Positions 7,936 through 16,229 are shown, counted from the first letter of the stretch. The stretch: 20,747 bases of DNA from an uncultured Clostridia bacterium (GCA_946405675.1 CAMJIC010000013.1:1-20747); one strand, 5' to 3'. Notes: a model not told the origin generated them from the letters alone. Numbers and translations: made by a program.

Positions 7936-8102
7936 ATCGATCTATTCAATCCTTCCGGAGCACTGCGCCCACATCCCATCCCCTGCCGCAGGCCTCCGCA
8001 TGCGTGTTATCCATACTGCAAAAACACTCCCAGGCCATGGGCGCAGCTGTGAGCGGAAGGGGCCATTCTTTCAGCTAAATCACGCTTCACAGCTGATATC
8101 TG
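7936..8102 (-). other. Intercistronic region with two long, partly overlapping hairpins
   Basis: No gene is seen in these 167 bases. Arms 8083-8095 and 8044-8055 form a stem of 12 pairs with one bulge, starting 7 bases after the rfbH stop codon. Arms 8038-8046 and 7963-7971 form a perfect 9-bp stem (CTGCGCCCA with TGGGCGCAG). The two stems share bases 8044-8046. Neither is followed by a T run, so they are not standard terminators. Confidence 0.5.
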
Positions 8103-9449
8103 TCATCCTCTTCTACAGCCCACTGCCTCCAGGATCACCTGCGCCATATAGTCGATGACCTCATCCGTCATCCCTGGATACACGCCGACCCAGAAGGAGT
8201 TCTCCATCACATAATCCGTCACTTCAAGGCTACCGGATACCCGATAAGCATCCGTACCCCGGATTTCGTCAAAACATGGGTGCCTGATAAGGTTTCCGCT
8301 GAACAGAAGCCTTGTCTGGATGTTATGGTTTTCAATAAACCGCGTGATCTCATTGCGTCGAAGGCCACTTCCTTCCTTTACGGACAAAATGAAGCCAAAC
8401 CAGCTCGGATCGCTTCCCGGCGAAGGTTCAGGCAGGATCAGACGGTCCGATGCCTTCTCCAGCGCCCTGTAAAGCCGCTCCCAGTTATGCTGTCTTCGCT
8501 TGATAAACCCCGGAAACTTCTTCAGCTGTTCCACGCCGATCGCCGCCTGAAGGTCTGTTGCCTTCAGATTGTATCCAAAATGGCTGTATACATACTTATG
8601 GTCATAGCCATGGGGCAGTTTCCCATAATCCCCGTCAAACCTTCGGCCGCACAGATTGTCATGCCCGGACGGGCAGATACAGTCGCGCCCCCAGTCGCGG
8701 AAGGAAAGGATCAGCCGGTGCAGCAGCGCATCATTGGTGTAAACGCACCCTCCCTCTCCCATTGTGATATGATGGGGCGGATAGAAAGAAGATGTTCCGA
8801 TGTCCCCCCAGGTACCGGTGTACCTTGTCTGGCCATCGATCGTATACCTGGAACCCAACGCGTCGCAGTTATCCTCCACCAGCCACAGATGGTGCCGGCC
8901 GCAGAAAGCACGGACCGCCTTCAGGTCAAAGGGGTTTCCAAGCGTATGCGCGATCATGACAGCCTTTGTCTTTTCGGAATACGCCGCCTCCAGTTTTGTC
9001 ACATCGATATTATACTGGGGCACCGTCACATCCACAAAGACAGGAACCGCCCCATACTGCAGGATCGGTGTAACCGTCGTCGGAAATCCGCAGGCCACAG
9101 TGATGACCTCATCCCCCCTTTTGATCCGGCGATTGCCAAGCCGGGGCGATGTCAGCACCATGAACGCTGTCAGATTCGCAGAAGAACCGCTGTTGACCAG
9201 ATGCGCATATTTCACACCGATCCAATCCGCAAAGTTCTTCTCAAACTCCTCCGCGAACCGCCCCGTGGTCAGCCAGAAATCCAGCATCGCATCCGTCAGG
9301 CTCTGCATCTCCTTCTCGTCGAACACTCTTGACGCATAACTGATCCTGTCACCCGGTTGAAATGCCCCCTTGCTCTCTTTGAACTGGCGGTAATACTCCC
9401 CCACCATCTCCCGGATCTGCTGTCTTGCCTCAACCTCGCTGTTCCACAT
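8103..9449 (-). CDS. rfbH: RfbH/DdhC-type CDP-4-dehydro-6-deoxyglucose 3-dehydrase
   Basis: Fe-S, pyridoxamine-phosphate-dependent dehydrase that removes the C-3 hydroxyl of CDP-4-keto-6-deoxyglucose, the committed step to 3,6-dideoxyhexoses. The fold is that of DegT/DnrJ aminotransferases, but the PLP lysine is replaced by His in YPPHHITMGEGG (H226), as in the E1 enzyme of Yersinia. Cysteines C195, C257, C259 and C267 (VEDNC, then DCICPSGHDNLC) match the E1 [2Fe-2S] ligands, including the CxC-x7-C part. The spacing from the first to the second Cys is 61 residues rather than 57 because of a small insertion (near 201-208). The start at 9449 overlaps the end of the preceding GT2 gene by 20 bases and has AGGA 11 bases upstream. 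An ATG at 9500 lacks a ribosome site. The length (448) is normal. Its E3-type reductase partner is not in the window. Confidence 0.94.
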   Translation of the reverse strand: MWNSEVEARQQIREMVGEYYRQFKESKGAFQPGDRISYASRVFDEKEMQSLTDAMLDFWLTTGRFAEEFEKNFADWIGVKYAHLVNSGSSANLTAFMVLTSPRLGNRRIKRGDEVITVACGFPTTVTPILQYGAVPVFVDVTVPQYNIDVTKLEAAYSEKTKAVMIAHTLGNPFDLKAVRAFCGRHHLWLVEDNCDALGSRYTIDGQTRYTGTWGDIGTSSFYPPHHITMGEGGCVYTNDALLHRLILSFRDWGRDCICPSGHDNLCGRRFDGDYGKLPHGYDHKYVYSHFGYNLKATDLQAAIGVEQLKKFPGFIKRRQHNWERLYRALEKASDRLILPEPSPGSDPSWFGFILSVKEGSGLRRNEITRFIENHNIQTRLLFSGNLIRHPCFDEIRGTDAYRVSGSLEVTDYVMENSFWVGVYPGMTDEVIDYMAQVILEAVGCRRG

Positions 9450-10479
9450 CTGTGCTTTCGTCCTTTCTTTCCATCGCATTTGACAGAAGCTTTTCCTCAT
9501 TCATATTCTGCGACCGCTTTGGCGCATCATCCGCCTCAAAATTGATCCGTTCCTCCTCGATCACCAGAGGCCTTCGCAGCAGTCTTTGATTCATGCTCAG
9601 GATATATTCTCCCATCAGCCCGATGAAAATAAGCTGCACGGATCCCAGCAGGAACATGCCGATCAGGACCGGTGCCATGCCTGCCGCAAACCGATCCCAG
9701 TAGATCAGCTTCAGAATCAGGTAAATAACAGCGATCACAAAGCAAACCATGCTGCAGACCGCTCCGACAAAGGTCGCAAGCCGAAGCCCTATCTTCGTGT
9801 AGGTCGTAAAGCTGAGCATAGCCGCATCATAGAGCGTCGCAAAGTTGTTATGCGTCTTCCCTGCCCGCCGGTTTGGCTGCTCATAAGGGATCTTCTTGAT
9901 CTTATATCCCAGCTCCGCGACGATCCCCCGCATGAAGGGCGTCGGGTCATCCAGATCCCGCAGCACTTCGATGAAGGAACGGTCATACAGCCCGGAGCCT
10001 GTAAAATGCTCGATCTGTTCCACATTGGAAAAACGGCGCAGCGCCTTGTAATAAATCGACCGCAGATGGTAGACCAGCGGATTCTCCCTGCTGGTTGTCT
10101 TGATCCCGATCACGATCTTATATCCTTTTTCCCACTGGACAAGATACTGCGGGATCAGATCAATCGGATCCTGGAAGTCGCATACCATCTGGATCACACA
10201 GTCTCCCGATGTCTGCAGGATTCCGTAAAAAGGGGAGTTGAACTGGCCGAAATTCTTCGCGTTAAAGATCGCCTTTACCCGCCGGTTCCCCGCACAGATC
10301 TCCCTGAGGATCGGCCTTGTCTGATCCTTCGAATCATTATCGATAAAAATCAGCTCATAATCATACTGCTTCAGATCATGCTCAAAGAGCGAGACGACCG
10401 CCTCGCTCATGGGCCGGACATTCTCCTGCTCGTTAAAGCAGGGAATCAGCACGCTGACCTTCTTCCTTGTCTCACTCAT
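9430..10479 (-). CDS. GtrB/DPM1-like polyprenyl-phosphate glycosyltransferase
   Basis: A 349-residue GT2 enzyme predicted to put a sugar onto undecaprenyl phosphate at the inner membrane face. The N-terminal catalytic domain has VSVLIPCFNEQEN (8-20), FIDNDSKDQT (45-54) and CDFQD (100-104), the metal/donor site corresponding to DxxD of DPM1/GtrB proteins. Two long hydrophobic segments follow (about 231-262 and 269-294), then a charged cytoplasmic tail of about 45 residues. It starts 6 bases after the SDR stop with GAGGCGAA before the ATG and overlaps rfbH by 20 bases, so these genes are translationally coupled. Its place between the SDR and rfbH, and near gtrA, suggests the donor is the CDP-branched or dideoxy sugar rather than UDP-glucose. 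That donor is inference. Confidence 0.88.
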   Translation of the reverse strand: MSETRKKVSVLIPCFNEQENVRPMSEAVVSLFEHDLKQYDYELIFIDNDSKDQTRPILREICAGNRRVKAIFNAKNFGQFNSPFYGILQTSGDCVIQMVCDFQDPIDLIPQYLVQWEKGYKIVIGIKTTSRENPLVYHLRSIYYKALRRFSNVEQIEHFTGSGLYDRSFIEVLRDLDDPTPFMRGIVAELGYKIKKIPYEQPNRRAGKTHNNFATLYDAAMLSFTTYTKIGLRLATFVGAVCSMVCFVIAVIYLILKLIYWDRFAAGMAPVLIGMFLLGSVQLIFIGLMGEYILSMNQRLLRRPLVIEEERINFEADDAPKRSQNMNEEKLLSNAMERKDESTDVEQRG

Positions 10480-10485
10480 TTCGCC

Positions 10486-11427
10486 TCACTCATCAAGTCC
10501 TGCCTGTTCCTCCGCAAGGATCATCCGGATCCCCTCCCGGAAGCCAATCTCCGGCTTCCATCCGAAGTCCGCCTTCAGATCCGAGATATCCGCCTCCAGA
10601 TGCATCACCTGTTTCTTCGCATAGGGCACTGCTCCATACAAAGCCTCCGCCCCGGGAGCAGCCTCCTGCCGGATGATCTCGATATAATCCCTGAGCCTGG
10701 CAGGCCTTCCGCTGCCCAGCACGTAGGTTTTTCCATCTATATCCTGCAGACGGGAGGACTTGCCGCATGCACCAATCATGCGCAGCGCCCGCGCCGCATC
10801 CGCACTGTTCAGGTAATCCCAGACCTGCTCCCCCCTGGTAAAGGAAGCTTTTCCGTCCTCCCTGAAGGAGCGGATCGCGCTCATCACCAGAGACTGGCTT
10901 CCATCCCCCGGTCCGTAAACGCTCAGCACACGGACCCAGTTGTGGGCAAGGCCAAGCTCATGGGCATATTCCCGGGTCATCCATCCCGCGGACAGCTTCG
11001 CGATCCCATACCCATTTTCCGGATGAACGGGCGTATCCGGCCGCAAAAGGCCTTCCACTCTCCCGTATTCCGCCTGGGAGCCGACACCAATAAAATGCCT
11101 GCAGCCAAGCCTGGATGCCAGTTTCACCGCATCCAGCGCCCAGGCGACGTTGCGGTTCTGGAGATGCCAGTCGTTCCGGAAGGGGCCTGTCGTTCCATTC
11201 CACGCAAGATGATAGAACACATCATAATCGGAATCCCCCTCCCATGTAAAGTTCTCATAGGCATCCAGGCTGCATGCCGCCGTCTTTATATTTGGATGCG
11301 GCAAAATCCTGCCATTGCGCGAAGACCCCTCCCGGTATAAAACAAGGATCTCATCTCCCCGGTTCAAAAGCTCTCTGATCAGCGCGCCCCCGATCGCACC
11401 GGTCGCGCCGGTTATCACTGCTTTCAT
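10486..11427 (-). CDS. SDR-family nucleotide-sugar reductase/epimerase (possible YerF-like step)
   Basis: A 313-residue extended SDR. The cofactor motif is GATGAIGG (7-14), the catalytic Ser is in VGSQAEYG (S117), and YxxxK is Y140-K144 (NGYGIAK). It lacks the TDE/TDK signature and the GHTGFKG start of CDP-glucose 4,6-dehydratase, so it is not RfbG. It lies directly between the YerE-like carboligase (15-base gap) and the GtrB-like gene (6-base gap). The ATG at 11427 has AGGAGG seven bases upstream. In yersiniose synthesis an SDR (YerF) reduces the acetyl side chain made by YerE; this gene is the obvious candidate by position. CDP-sugar epimerase or 4-ketoreductase remain alternatives. Confidence 0.85.
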   Translation of the reverse strand: MKAVITGATGAIGGALIRELLNRGDEILVLYREGSSRNGRILPHPNIKTAACSLDAYENFTWEGDSDYDVFYHLAWNGTTGPFRNDWHLQNRNVAWALDAVKLASRLGCRHFIGVGSQAEYGRVEGLLRPDTPVHPENGYGIAKLSAGWMTREYAHELGLAHNWVRVLSVYGPGDGSQSLVMSAIRSFREDGKASFTRGEQVWDYLNSADAARALRMIGACGKSSRLQDIDGKTYVLGSGRPARLRDYIEIIRQEAAPGAEALYGAVPYAKKQVMHLEADISDLKADFGWKPEIGFREGIRMILAEEQAGLDE

Positions 11428-11442
11428 AAATGATCCTCCTGA

Positions 11443-13326
11443 TTACTCCTCCACCAGAGGAATCAACATATTCTTCTCCAGCTCCTCCCTGCTCAGGAAG
11501 GGGGCCAGATCCTCCAGCGGCGGGCTGACCAGGGTTCCGTCCTCCAGCCGCTTCGTGCTGCTCTTGGGCTCCCACACCTGCTTCGTGTCGGTAAAGATCT
11601 CACAGAATACCGGACCTTCCAGGCGCAGGACTTCATCCACCGCTTCTTTCATCTGCGCATTGCTGTGCGCACTGTAATAGAGATATCCGAAGGCTTTGGC
11701 GATCGCTTCAAACTTCGGGAAGGAAAGGTCGCCTGACTCCGGCCCGATCCCTACCTTCGTATGATGGCCGAAGAGATTCGTCTGCGTGATCCGGATCGAA
11801 TGGTAACCACGGTTGTTGATCAGGAAGATCTTGACCGGCAGGTGGTTTGTCATGATCGTCTGCAGCTCCTGCAGGTTCATCATGATAGAACCGTCTCCCT
11901 CCAGGCAGATCGTGTCCTTTCTTCCGCCCCCGATGCAGGTGCCGATCGCCGCAGGCAGCCCGTAGCCCATGCTCGCGATCGCGCTGTTGTTCGCGAACCT
12001 GCTGCCCTTTTTGATCACATAAGCCTGATGTCCGGCGACGCAACATGCGCCGTTGGAGACAGCAGTCAGGCTTCTCTCAGGCAGGCAGCTGCTGAGATAT
12101 CGGATAAATGCATAAACATTTGCTCCATCAGGATTCTCCTCCCACTGACCGGGCAAGACGACCGGATAATCCCTTTTCCAGCGCCGGCAGGTCTGAAGCC
12201 ACTCCTGGTTCCGGAAGATCACTGGCTCCTGATCTGCCTGAAAGCCTGCCGGAGAGCAATTCTCATCTGACAGCAAGCCGCCTGCTGCGGCGTCAAGCTT
12301 CTCCAGGAAGTCCTTCGCGTCCGCCCAGATGGGCATCTCCACATGAAGCGTCGGCTTCTTCATCTCATTCGGATCGATATCAACCATGATCACTTCCGCC
12401 GCCCGGGCCCAGGTCTTCCAGTTATATCCCACCTGCCGGATGGAAATGCGTGTGCCCACCGCAAGGATCAGGTCCGCGTTCTGAATCGCCCAGTTGCCCG
12501 GCCGGTCTCCCATATTCCCGGCACGGCCGCAGTACAGAGGATCCTCATCTTCCATCAGGTCGATCGCATTCCAATAGGTCACCACCGGGATATTCAGCTT
12601 CTTTGCCACAGTGCGGAACGCTTCATATCCTCCCGAAAGCCGGATCCCATACCCGGCATGGAACACAGGACGCTTCGCTGCGCGGATCTTCTCCAGGACC
12701 GCCTTTGCCACATCCTCCGGAACCTCCGGCGGCAGGGCGGCGTCATCTATAGCCGGATCATACCCTCTCAGCTGATCCGTCTCGATGTATTTTCCCTGAA
12801 AATCAACCGGGATGTCGATCCAGACCGGCCCGGGCCGTCCGGTCGTGGCAAGATGCCATGCCCGCTCAAGGCAGTAACGGATCTCATCCGGATCCTCAAT
12901 CATGACTGCGTATTTCGTCATCGGCGCGACAGATTTGACGATGTCATACTCCTGATCTCCCATAGACCGCAAGTTTGCGCCTGCCGCCTTCAGCGCATAA
13001 CGCGCCGTCGTATCATAACGAACCTGCCCGCTGATCACGAACATCGGGATCGAATCCAGCCATCCACACACGACACCCGTGATCGCGTTGGTTCCGCCCG
13101 GTCCCGTCGTCACGCATACTACTGCGATCCGGTTATCCAGCCGGGCATAGGCCTCCGCCGCCAGGGCGCACGCCTGCTCATGATGATTGTAGGTTACCTT
13201 CAGCCCATCCTTATGGCCCAGCGCGTCATTCAGATGCATCGCACCACCTCCGACGACACTGAACACATCTGTCACACCATGTGCCACCAGAAAATCCGCC
13301 ACATAATCCGCAAGCCTGATCTTCAT
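11443..13326 (-). CDS. ThDP-dependent acetolactate-synthase-like carboligase, YerE-like
   Basis: A 627-residue thiamine diphosphate enzyme with the three-domain acetolactate synthase architecture. The catalytic Glu is E50 in NHHEQACALAAEAYAR. The ThDP/metal motif runs from GDG (477-479) to NN (504-505) with 24 residues between. The middle domain resembles the FAD/Rossmann-like domain of the family. The gene sits 16 bases after rfbF and 15 before an SDR, in a block with rfbH. This matches YerE of Yersinia, which decarboxylates pyruvate and attaches the two-carbon unit to C-4 of a CDP-3,6-dideoxy-4-keto-sugar. A housekeeping acetolactate synthase is unlikely in this context (no IlvN subunit, no ilv genes). 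The start at 13326 has AGGAG nine bases upstream; the longer frame to 13449 overlaps rfbF. The sugar-branching role is inferred from context. Confidence 0.85.
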   Translation of the reverse strand: MKIRLADYVADFLVAHGVTDVFSVVGGGAMHLNDALGHKDGLKVTYNHHEQACALAAEAYARLDNRIAVVCVTTGPGGTNAITGVVCGWLDSIPMFVISGQVRYDTTARYALKAAGANLRSMGDQEYDIVKSVAPMTKYAVMIEDPDEIRYCLERAWHLATTGRPGPVWIDIPVDFQGKYIETDQLRGYDPAIDDAALPPEVPEDVAKAVLEKIRAAKRPVFHAGYGIRLSGGYEAFRTVAKKLNIPVVTYWNAIDLMEDEDPLYCGRAGNMGDRPGNWAIQNADLILAVGTRISIRQVGYNWKTWARAAEVIMVDIDPNEMKKPTLHVEMPIWADAKDFLEKLDAAAGGLLSDENCSPAGFQADQEPVIFRNQEWLQTCRRWKRDYPVVLPGQWEENPDGANVYAFIRYLSSCLPERSLTAVSNGACCVAGHQAYVIKKGSRFANNSAIASMGYGLPAAIGTCIGGGRKDTICLEGDGSIMMNLQELQTIMTNHLPVKIFLINNRGYHSIRITQTNLFGHHTKVGIGPESGDLSFPKFEAIAKAFGYLYYSAHSNAQMKEAVDEVLRLEGPVFCEIFTDTKQVWEPKSSTKRLEDGTLVSPPLEDLAPFLSREELEKNMLIPLVEE

Positions 13327-13342
13327 CCCGCCAAACTCCTTG

Positions 13343-14128
13343 TCACATCTCATTCTCCCAGGTACACCACGGCGCACATCCTTCACTCCACAGCTTTTCC
13401 AGCATATCCTTCTCCCGCCTGTTATCCATACACTGCCAGAAGCCTTCATGGGTGTAGGACATCAGCTCCCCGTCCGCCGCAAGCCTCTCGAGGGGCTCAC
13501 GCTCAAAGACAGTCTGATCCCCCTCAATATAATCGAATATCTGCGGATTCAGAACCATAAACCCTGCATTAATCAGGGCGCCGTCATCCGCAGCCTTCTC
13601 CCGGAACGAGTGCACCGCATTGTCTCCGCCGACATTCAGAACCCCCTTCTGCTGCTTCTGCTTCACCGCAGTCAGTGTCGCGATCCTTCCATGCAACTGA
13701 TGAAACCGGACCAGTTTTCGGATATCCACATCACAAACCCCGTCCCCGTAGGTCATTAGAAATGGTTCTCCCCCGATATATTTCCGGATCCGCTTCAGCC
13801 TGCCCCCCGTCATAGTGCGAAGGCCCGTGTCGACCACTGTCACCTTCCATGGCTCCACATACTGGTCATGCACGATGATCTTATTTCCCTGCGTAAAATC
13901 AAAGGTAATATCCGACGTATGCAGGAAATAATCCGCAAACCACTCCTTGATCACATGCTGCTTATATCCTGCACAAATCACGAATTCATCGAACCCGTAA
14001 TGAGAAAATCCCTTCATAATATGCCACAGGATCGGCATCCCGCCGATCTCGATCATCGGCTTTGGCTTAAACTCTGATTCCTCGGAATAACGGGTGCCGA
14101 ATCCCCCCGCAAGCAATACTACCTTCAT
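13343..14128 (-). CDS. rfbF: Glucose-1-phosphate cytidylyltransferase
   Basis: Makes CDP-glucose from CTP and glucose 1-phosphate, the entry to CDP-6-deoxy and 3,6-dideoxyhexoses. The 261-residue protein begins MKVVLLAGGFGTR and continues KPKPMIEIGGMPILWHIMK, the signature of RfbF/DdhA proteins. MTYGDGVCDVD is the metal/nucleotide segment, INAGFMVLNPQIFDYI a later family motif, and the C-terminal GFWQCMDNRREKDMLE segment is typical of this subfamily. The length is normal. GAGGG lies seven bases before ATG 14128; an adjacent ATG at 14131 is equally possible. It is followed after 16 bases by the YerE-like gene. The usual next gene, CDP-glucose 4,6-dehydratase, is absent here. Confidence 0.95.
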   Translation of the reverse strand: MKVVLLAGGFGTRYSEESEFKPKPMIEIGGMPILWHIMKGFSHYGFDEFVICAGYKQHVIKEWFADYFLHTSDITFDFTQGNKIIVHDQYVEPWKVTVVDTGLRTMTGGRLKRIRKYIGGEPFLMTYGDGVCDVDIRKLVRFHQLHGRIATLTAVKQKQQKGVLNVGGDNAVHSFREKAADDGALINAGFMVLNPQIFDYIEGDQTVFEREPLERLAADGELMSYTHEGFWQCMDNRREKDMLEKLWSEGCAPWCTWENEM

Positions 14129-14152
14129 CATTTTCCCTCGCAACACAAAAGA

Positions 14153-16171
14153 TTACTGAGCAAACATCAATCCATATCCCAGCACCAGGTACAGGATCAG
14201 CGGCACCACCGGCAGATAAACAAGGATACTATACACCTTATCCTGCCTCATTTTTGCGGTATAGGTGTGTCCCTTCATCTCATACACACCGCGCAGGAGC
14301 AGGAATGCAAATGCTGCCTCCAACACAGAGAACAACGCGATTCTGACATACTCCACGGGCAGGTGAATAAATTCCCGGACAAGTCCGAGAAATGACATCG
14401 CCAAGGCATTCTTCTCCGGATCGGTCAGCGGATAGAAAACGCCATGGACACACATGACATTATCGACATTTCCTTCCCACATCACGCAGCTCACCGAAAT
14501 CAGGCAGGCAGCCAATACCGCCATGACCGCAAAGTACCGGTTCTTGTCCGACGTCATGATCCCAAAAGCCGCAAGCACGACTCCATACCCCGCAAGATAC
14601 TGCGGGTTCCAGCCGCACAGCATGGCAAAAATCGAATAGCCGCCCAAAGACGCGACGAACAGATCCTTCCAGCCGCCCATCTTTTTTTTATAAAAGCACC
14701 AGCAGCAGAACAAAAACCACGCAAGCAGGAACAGGCTCACCTCCCAATGGGACATCGTGATCCTGGAATCAAACAGATTCCCATAATACATGGCATGATC
14801 AGCCGACTGGTACCCTGCATCCGATCCATAAATCATCCCCGTAATGAGGCTGACCAAGAGCAGCTCGAACACAAAGCGAATATCCTTCAGGATGTTTTTC
14901 TCAGAAAGAAGGACAAACGGCACAAGGATGAAAAGCGGAATCGACTTCAGCGCGACAGAAACAGACATCACAAGAAATGCCGCGTCCCTGTGCCCCTTCT
15001 GATGGAGCAAGATGCCGATCAGCAAAAGCAGGATATACAGCAGATCCTGCTGCACGATTCCTACGGTACCGAACAGAATGACCGGAGACAGGCAGAATAG
15101 GATTCTGCCGAAGAATGCCTGCCTGTGATCCGCTCCATATCCGCGCAGCACCTTCTCAAACAGCTTACCGCACACAAACAGGATCAGCCCGAGGAACACA
15201 TTGTAATAAAGGACGATCGTGTGCGGATCCAAACGGATGACCTTCAGCTTCATCAGAATATAGTAAGGCAGATGGATCACGGCCATCAGAATGTACACGA
15301 CAATATTATAATTGCCAATCATGTCAAACTGACTGATCTCTCTCTGATAGCTGTAAAAATCCAGAATCTTTCCGTGCCTCAGAGCACGCAGGAAATAAAT
15401 GCCGCCCAGGCTGCTGTTCAGCTGATCCGCATGCTGCGAGAACAGAACGCAGCACGCAGACACCACCAGAAGGATCACCAGCTCATCCAGCTTTCCTGCA
15501 GCCGTAAAGTAACAGAAAAACACCCCCCGCGTTAGGATCAGCGCAAGGATCAGGGACAAAAACAGCATGACCGGAAACAGTACCGCCATCCTTGCAGGAT
15601 AACTTCCCCGCAGGGTAATATACAGGTCTCCTCCCATGTCCTTCCCATTGAAGCAACACACGCCGCCCTCATAGATCTTTGTAAGGGAGCGCATCAGAGC
15701 CACCGACCGGCCCTCCACTACGTTTTTGGTCCTGACCGTGACATCAAACGCATCCCCCGGACTGCAGGAATAGATCTTTTTCAGGTTCAGTGTGATATTT
15801 TTATAATTCTCGATAGATGCGATCGGGATCTTCCAAGTCTGGATATTCTCCCCCTCATGCAGCAAAGAAACCACTACCTTCCCGGGTCCCAGGTCATGCC
15901 CCAGAGAGCTGAACGCAATCTCAATGGATTTCAGCTTGTCAAAGGGGACAGTAAAAACCTGCAAATACTCATCTCCATCCACAAGCTCCCGCGTCCCGCC
16001 TTCCATATTTCCCGGGGTGATGGTATGGTAAAAATGCTTGCTCCGGCCGAAGATCCGCGCCATTCCAAAGGAAAGCATGGCTGCAAGCAAGACACAGACA
16101 GCCAAGGTAAAGCCCACTGCCATCCCCCGCTTTCTGCGCTGATCCATCCTGTCAAATGCAGCAAGAACCAT
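14153..16171 (-). CDS. Polytopic membrane protein with extracytoplasmic domain, GT-C-like glycosyltransferase candidate
   Basis: A 672-residue protein with about 12 hydrophobic segments. The first is at 18-38; it is followed by a soluble domain of about 150 residues (40-190) predicted to face outward, then by the remaining segments from 195. The soluble domain is rich in alternating strand-like stretches (YLQVFTVPFDKLKSIEIAFSS, GKVVVSLL, DAFDVTVRT, GDLYITLRG), suggesting a beta sandwich. The rest resembles GT-C or GT87-type transferases that use polyprenyl-phosphate sugars. AGGAG seven bases before ATG 16171 makes the start clear. It lies between a GT2 gene and rfbF. The acceptor and donor cannot be read from sequence; a role as the outer-face transferase of a Gtr system is inferred. 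Confidence 0.78.
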   Translation of the reverse strand: MVLAAFDRMDQRRKRGMAVGFTLAVCVLLAAMLSFGMARIFGRSKHFYHTITPGNMEGGTRELVDGDEYLQVFTVPFDKLKSIEIAFSSLGHDLGPGKVVVSLLHEGENIQTWKIPIASIENYKNITLNLKKIYSCSPGDAFDVTVRTKNVVEGRSVALMRSLTKIYEGGVCCFNGKDMGGDLYITLRGSYPARMAVLFPVMLFLSLILALILTRGVFFCYFTAAGKLDELVILLVVSACCVLFSQHADQLNSSLGGIYFLRALRHGKILDFYSYQREISQFDMIGNYNIVVYILMAVIHLPYYILMKLKVIRLDPHTIVLYYNVFLGLILFVCGKLFEKVLRGYGADHRQAFFGRILFCLSPVILFGTVGIVQQDLLYILLLLIGILLHQKGHRDAAFLVMSVSVALKSIPLFILVPFVLLSEKNILKDIRFVFELLLVSLITGMIYGSDAGYQSADHAMYYGNLFDSRITMSHWEVSLFLLAWFLFCCWCFYKKKMGGWKDLFVASLGGYSIFAMLCGWNPQYLAGYGVVLAAFGIMTSDKNRYFAVMAVLAACLISVSCVMWEGNVDNVMCVHGVFYPLTDPEKNALAMSFLGLVREFIHLPVEYVRIALFSVLEAAFAFLLLRGVYEMKGHTYTAKMRQDKVYSILVYLPVVPLILYLVLGYGLMFAQ

Positions 16172-16229
16172 CTGTCTGCTCCTAAATGTGAATGAAATAT
16201 CCGGTTCAGATGATAATGTAAGATCCGGT

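Noticed and set aside
8103..9449. Ordinary DegT-family sugar aminotransferase
   Set aside because: The PLP lysine position is His and four Cys ligands of the dehydrase are present, so dehydration rather than transamination is expected.
9586..11340. 584-codon plus-strand frame, longer than either gene on the other strand
   Set aside because: It runs antisense across two genes (GtrB-like and SDR) with strong motifs and ribosome sites, and its own product has no domain signature.
11443..13326. Housekeeping acetolactate synthase (IlvB) for branched-chain amino acids
   Set aside because: No IlvN or other ilv genes are nearby. The gene lies between rfbF and an SDR, 16 and 15 bases from them, in a nucleotide-sugar operon.
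12343..13560. 405-codon plus-strand frame opposite the YerE-like gene
   Set aside because: It covers the junction of two well-supported minus-strand genes and encodes no recognisable protein.
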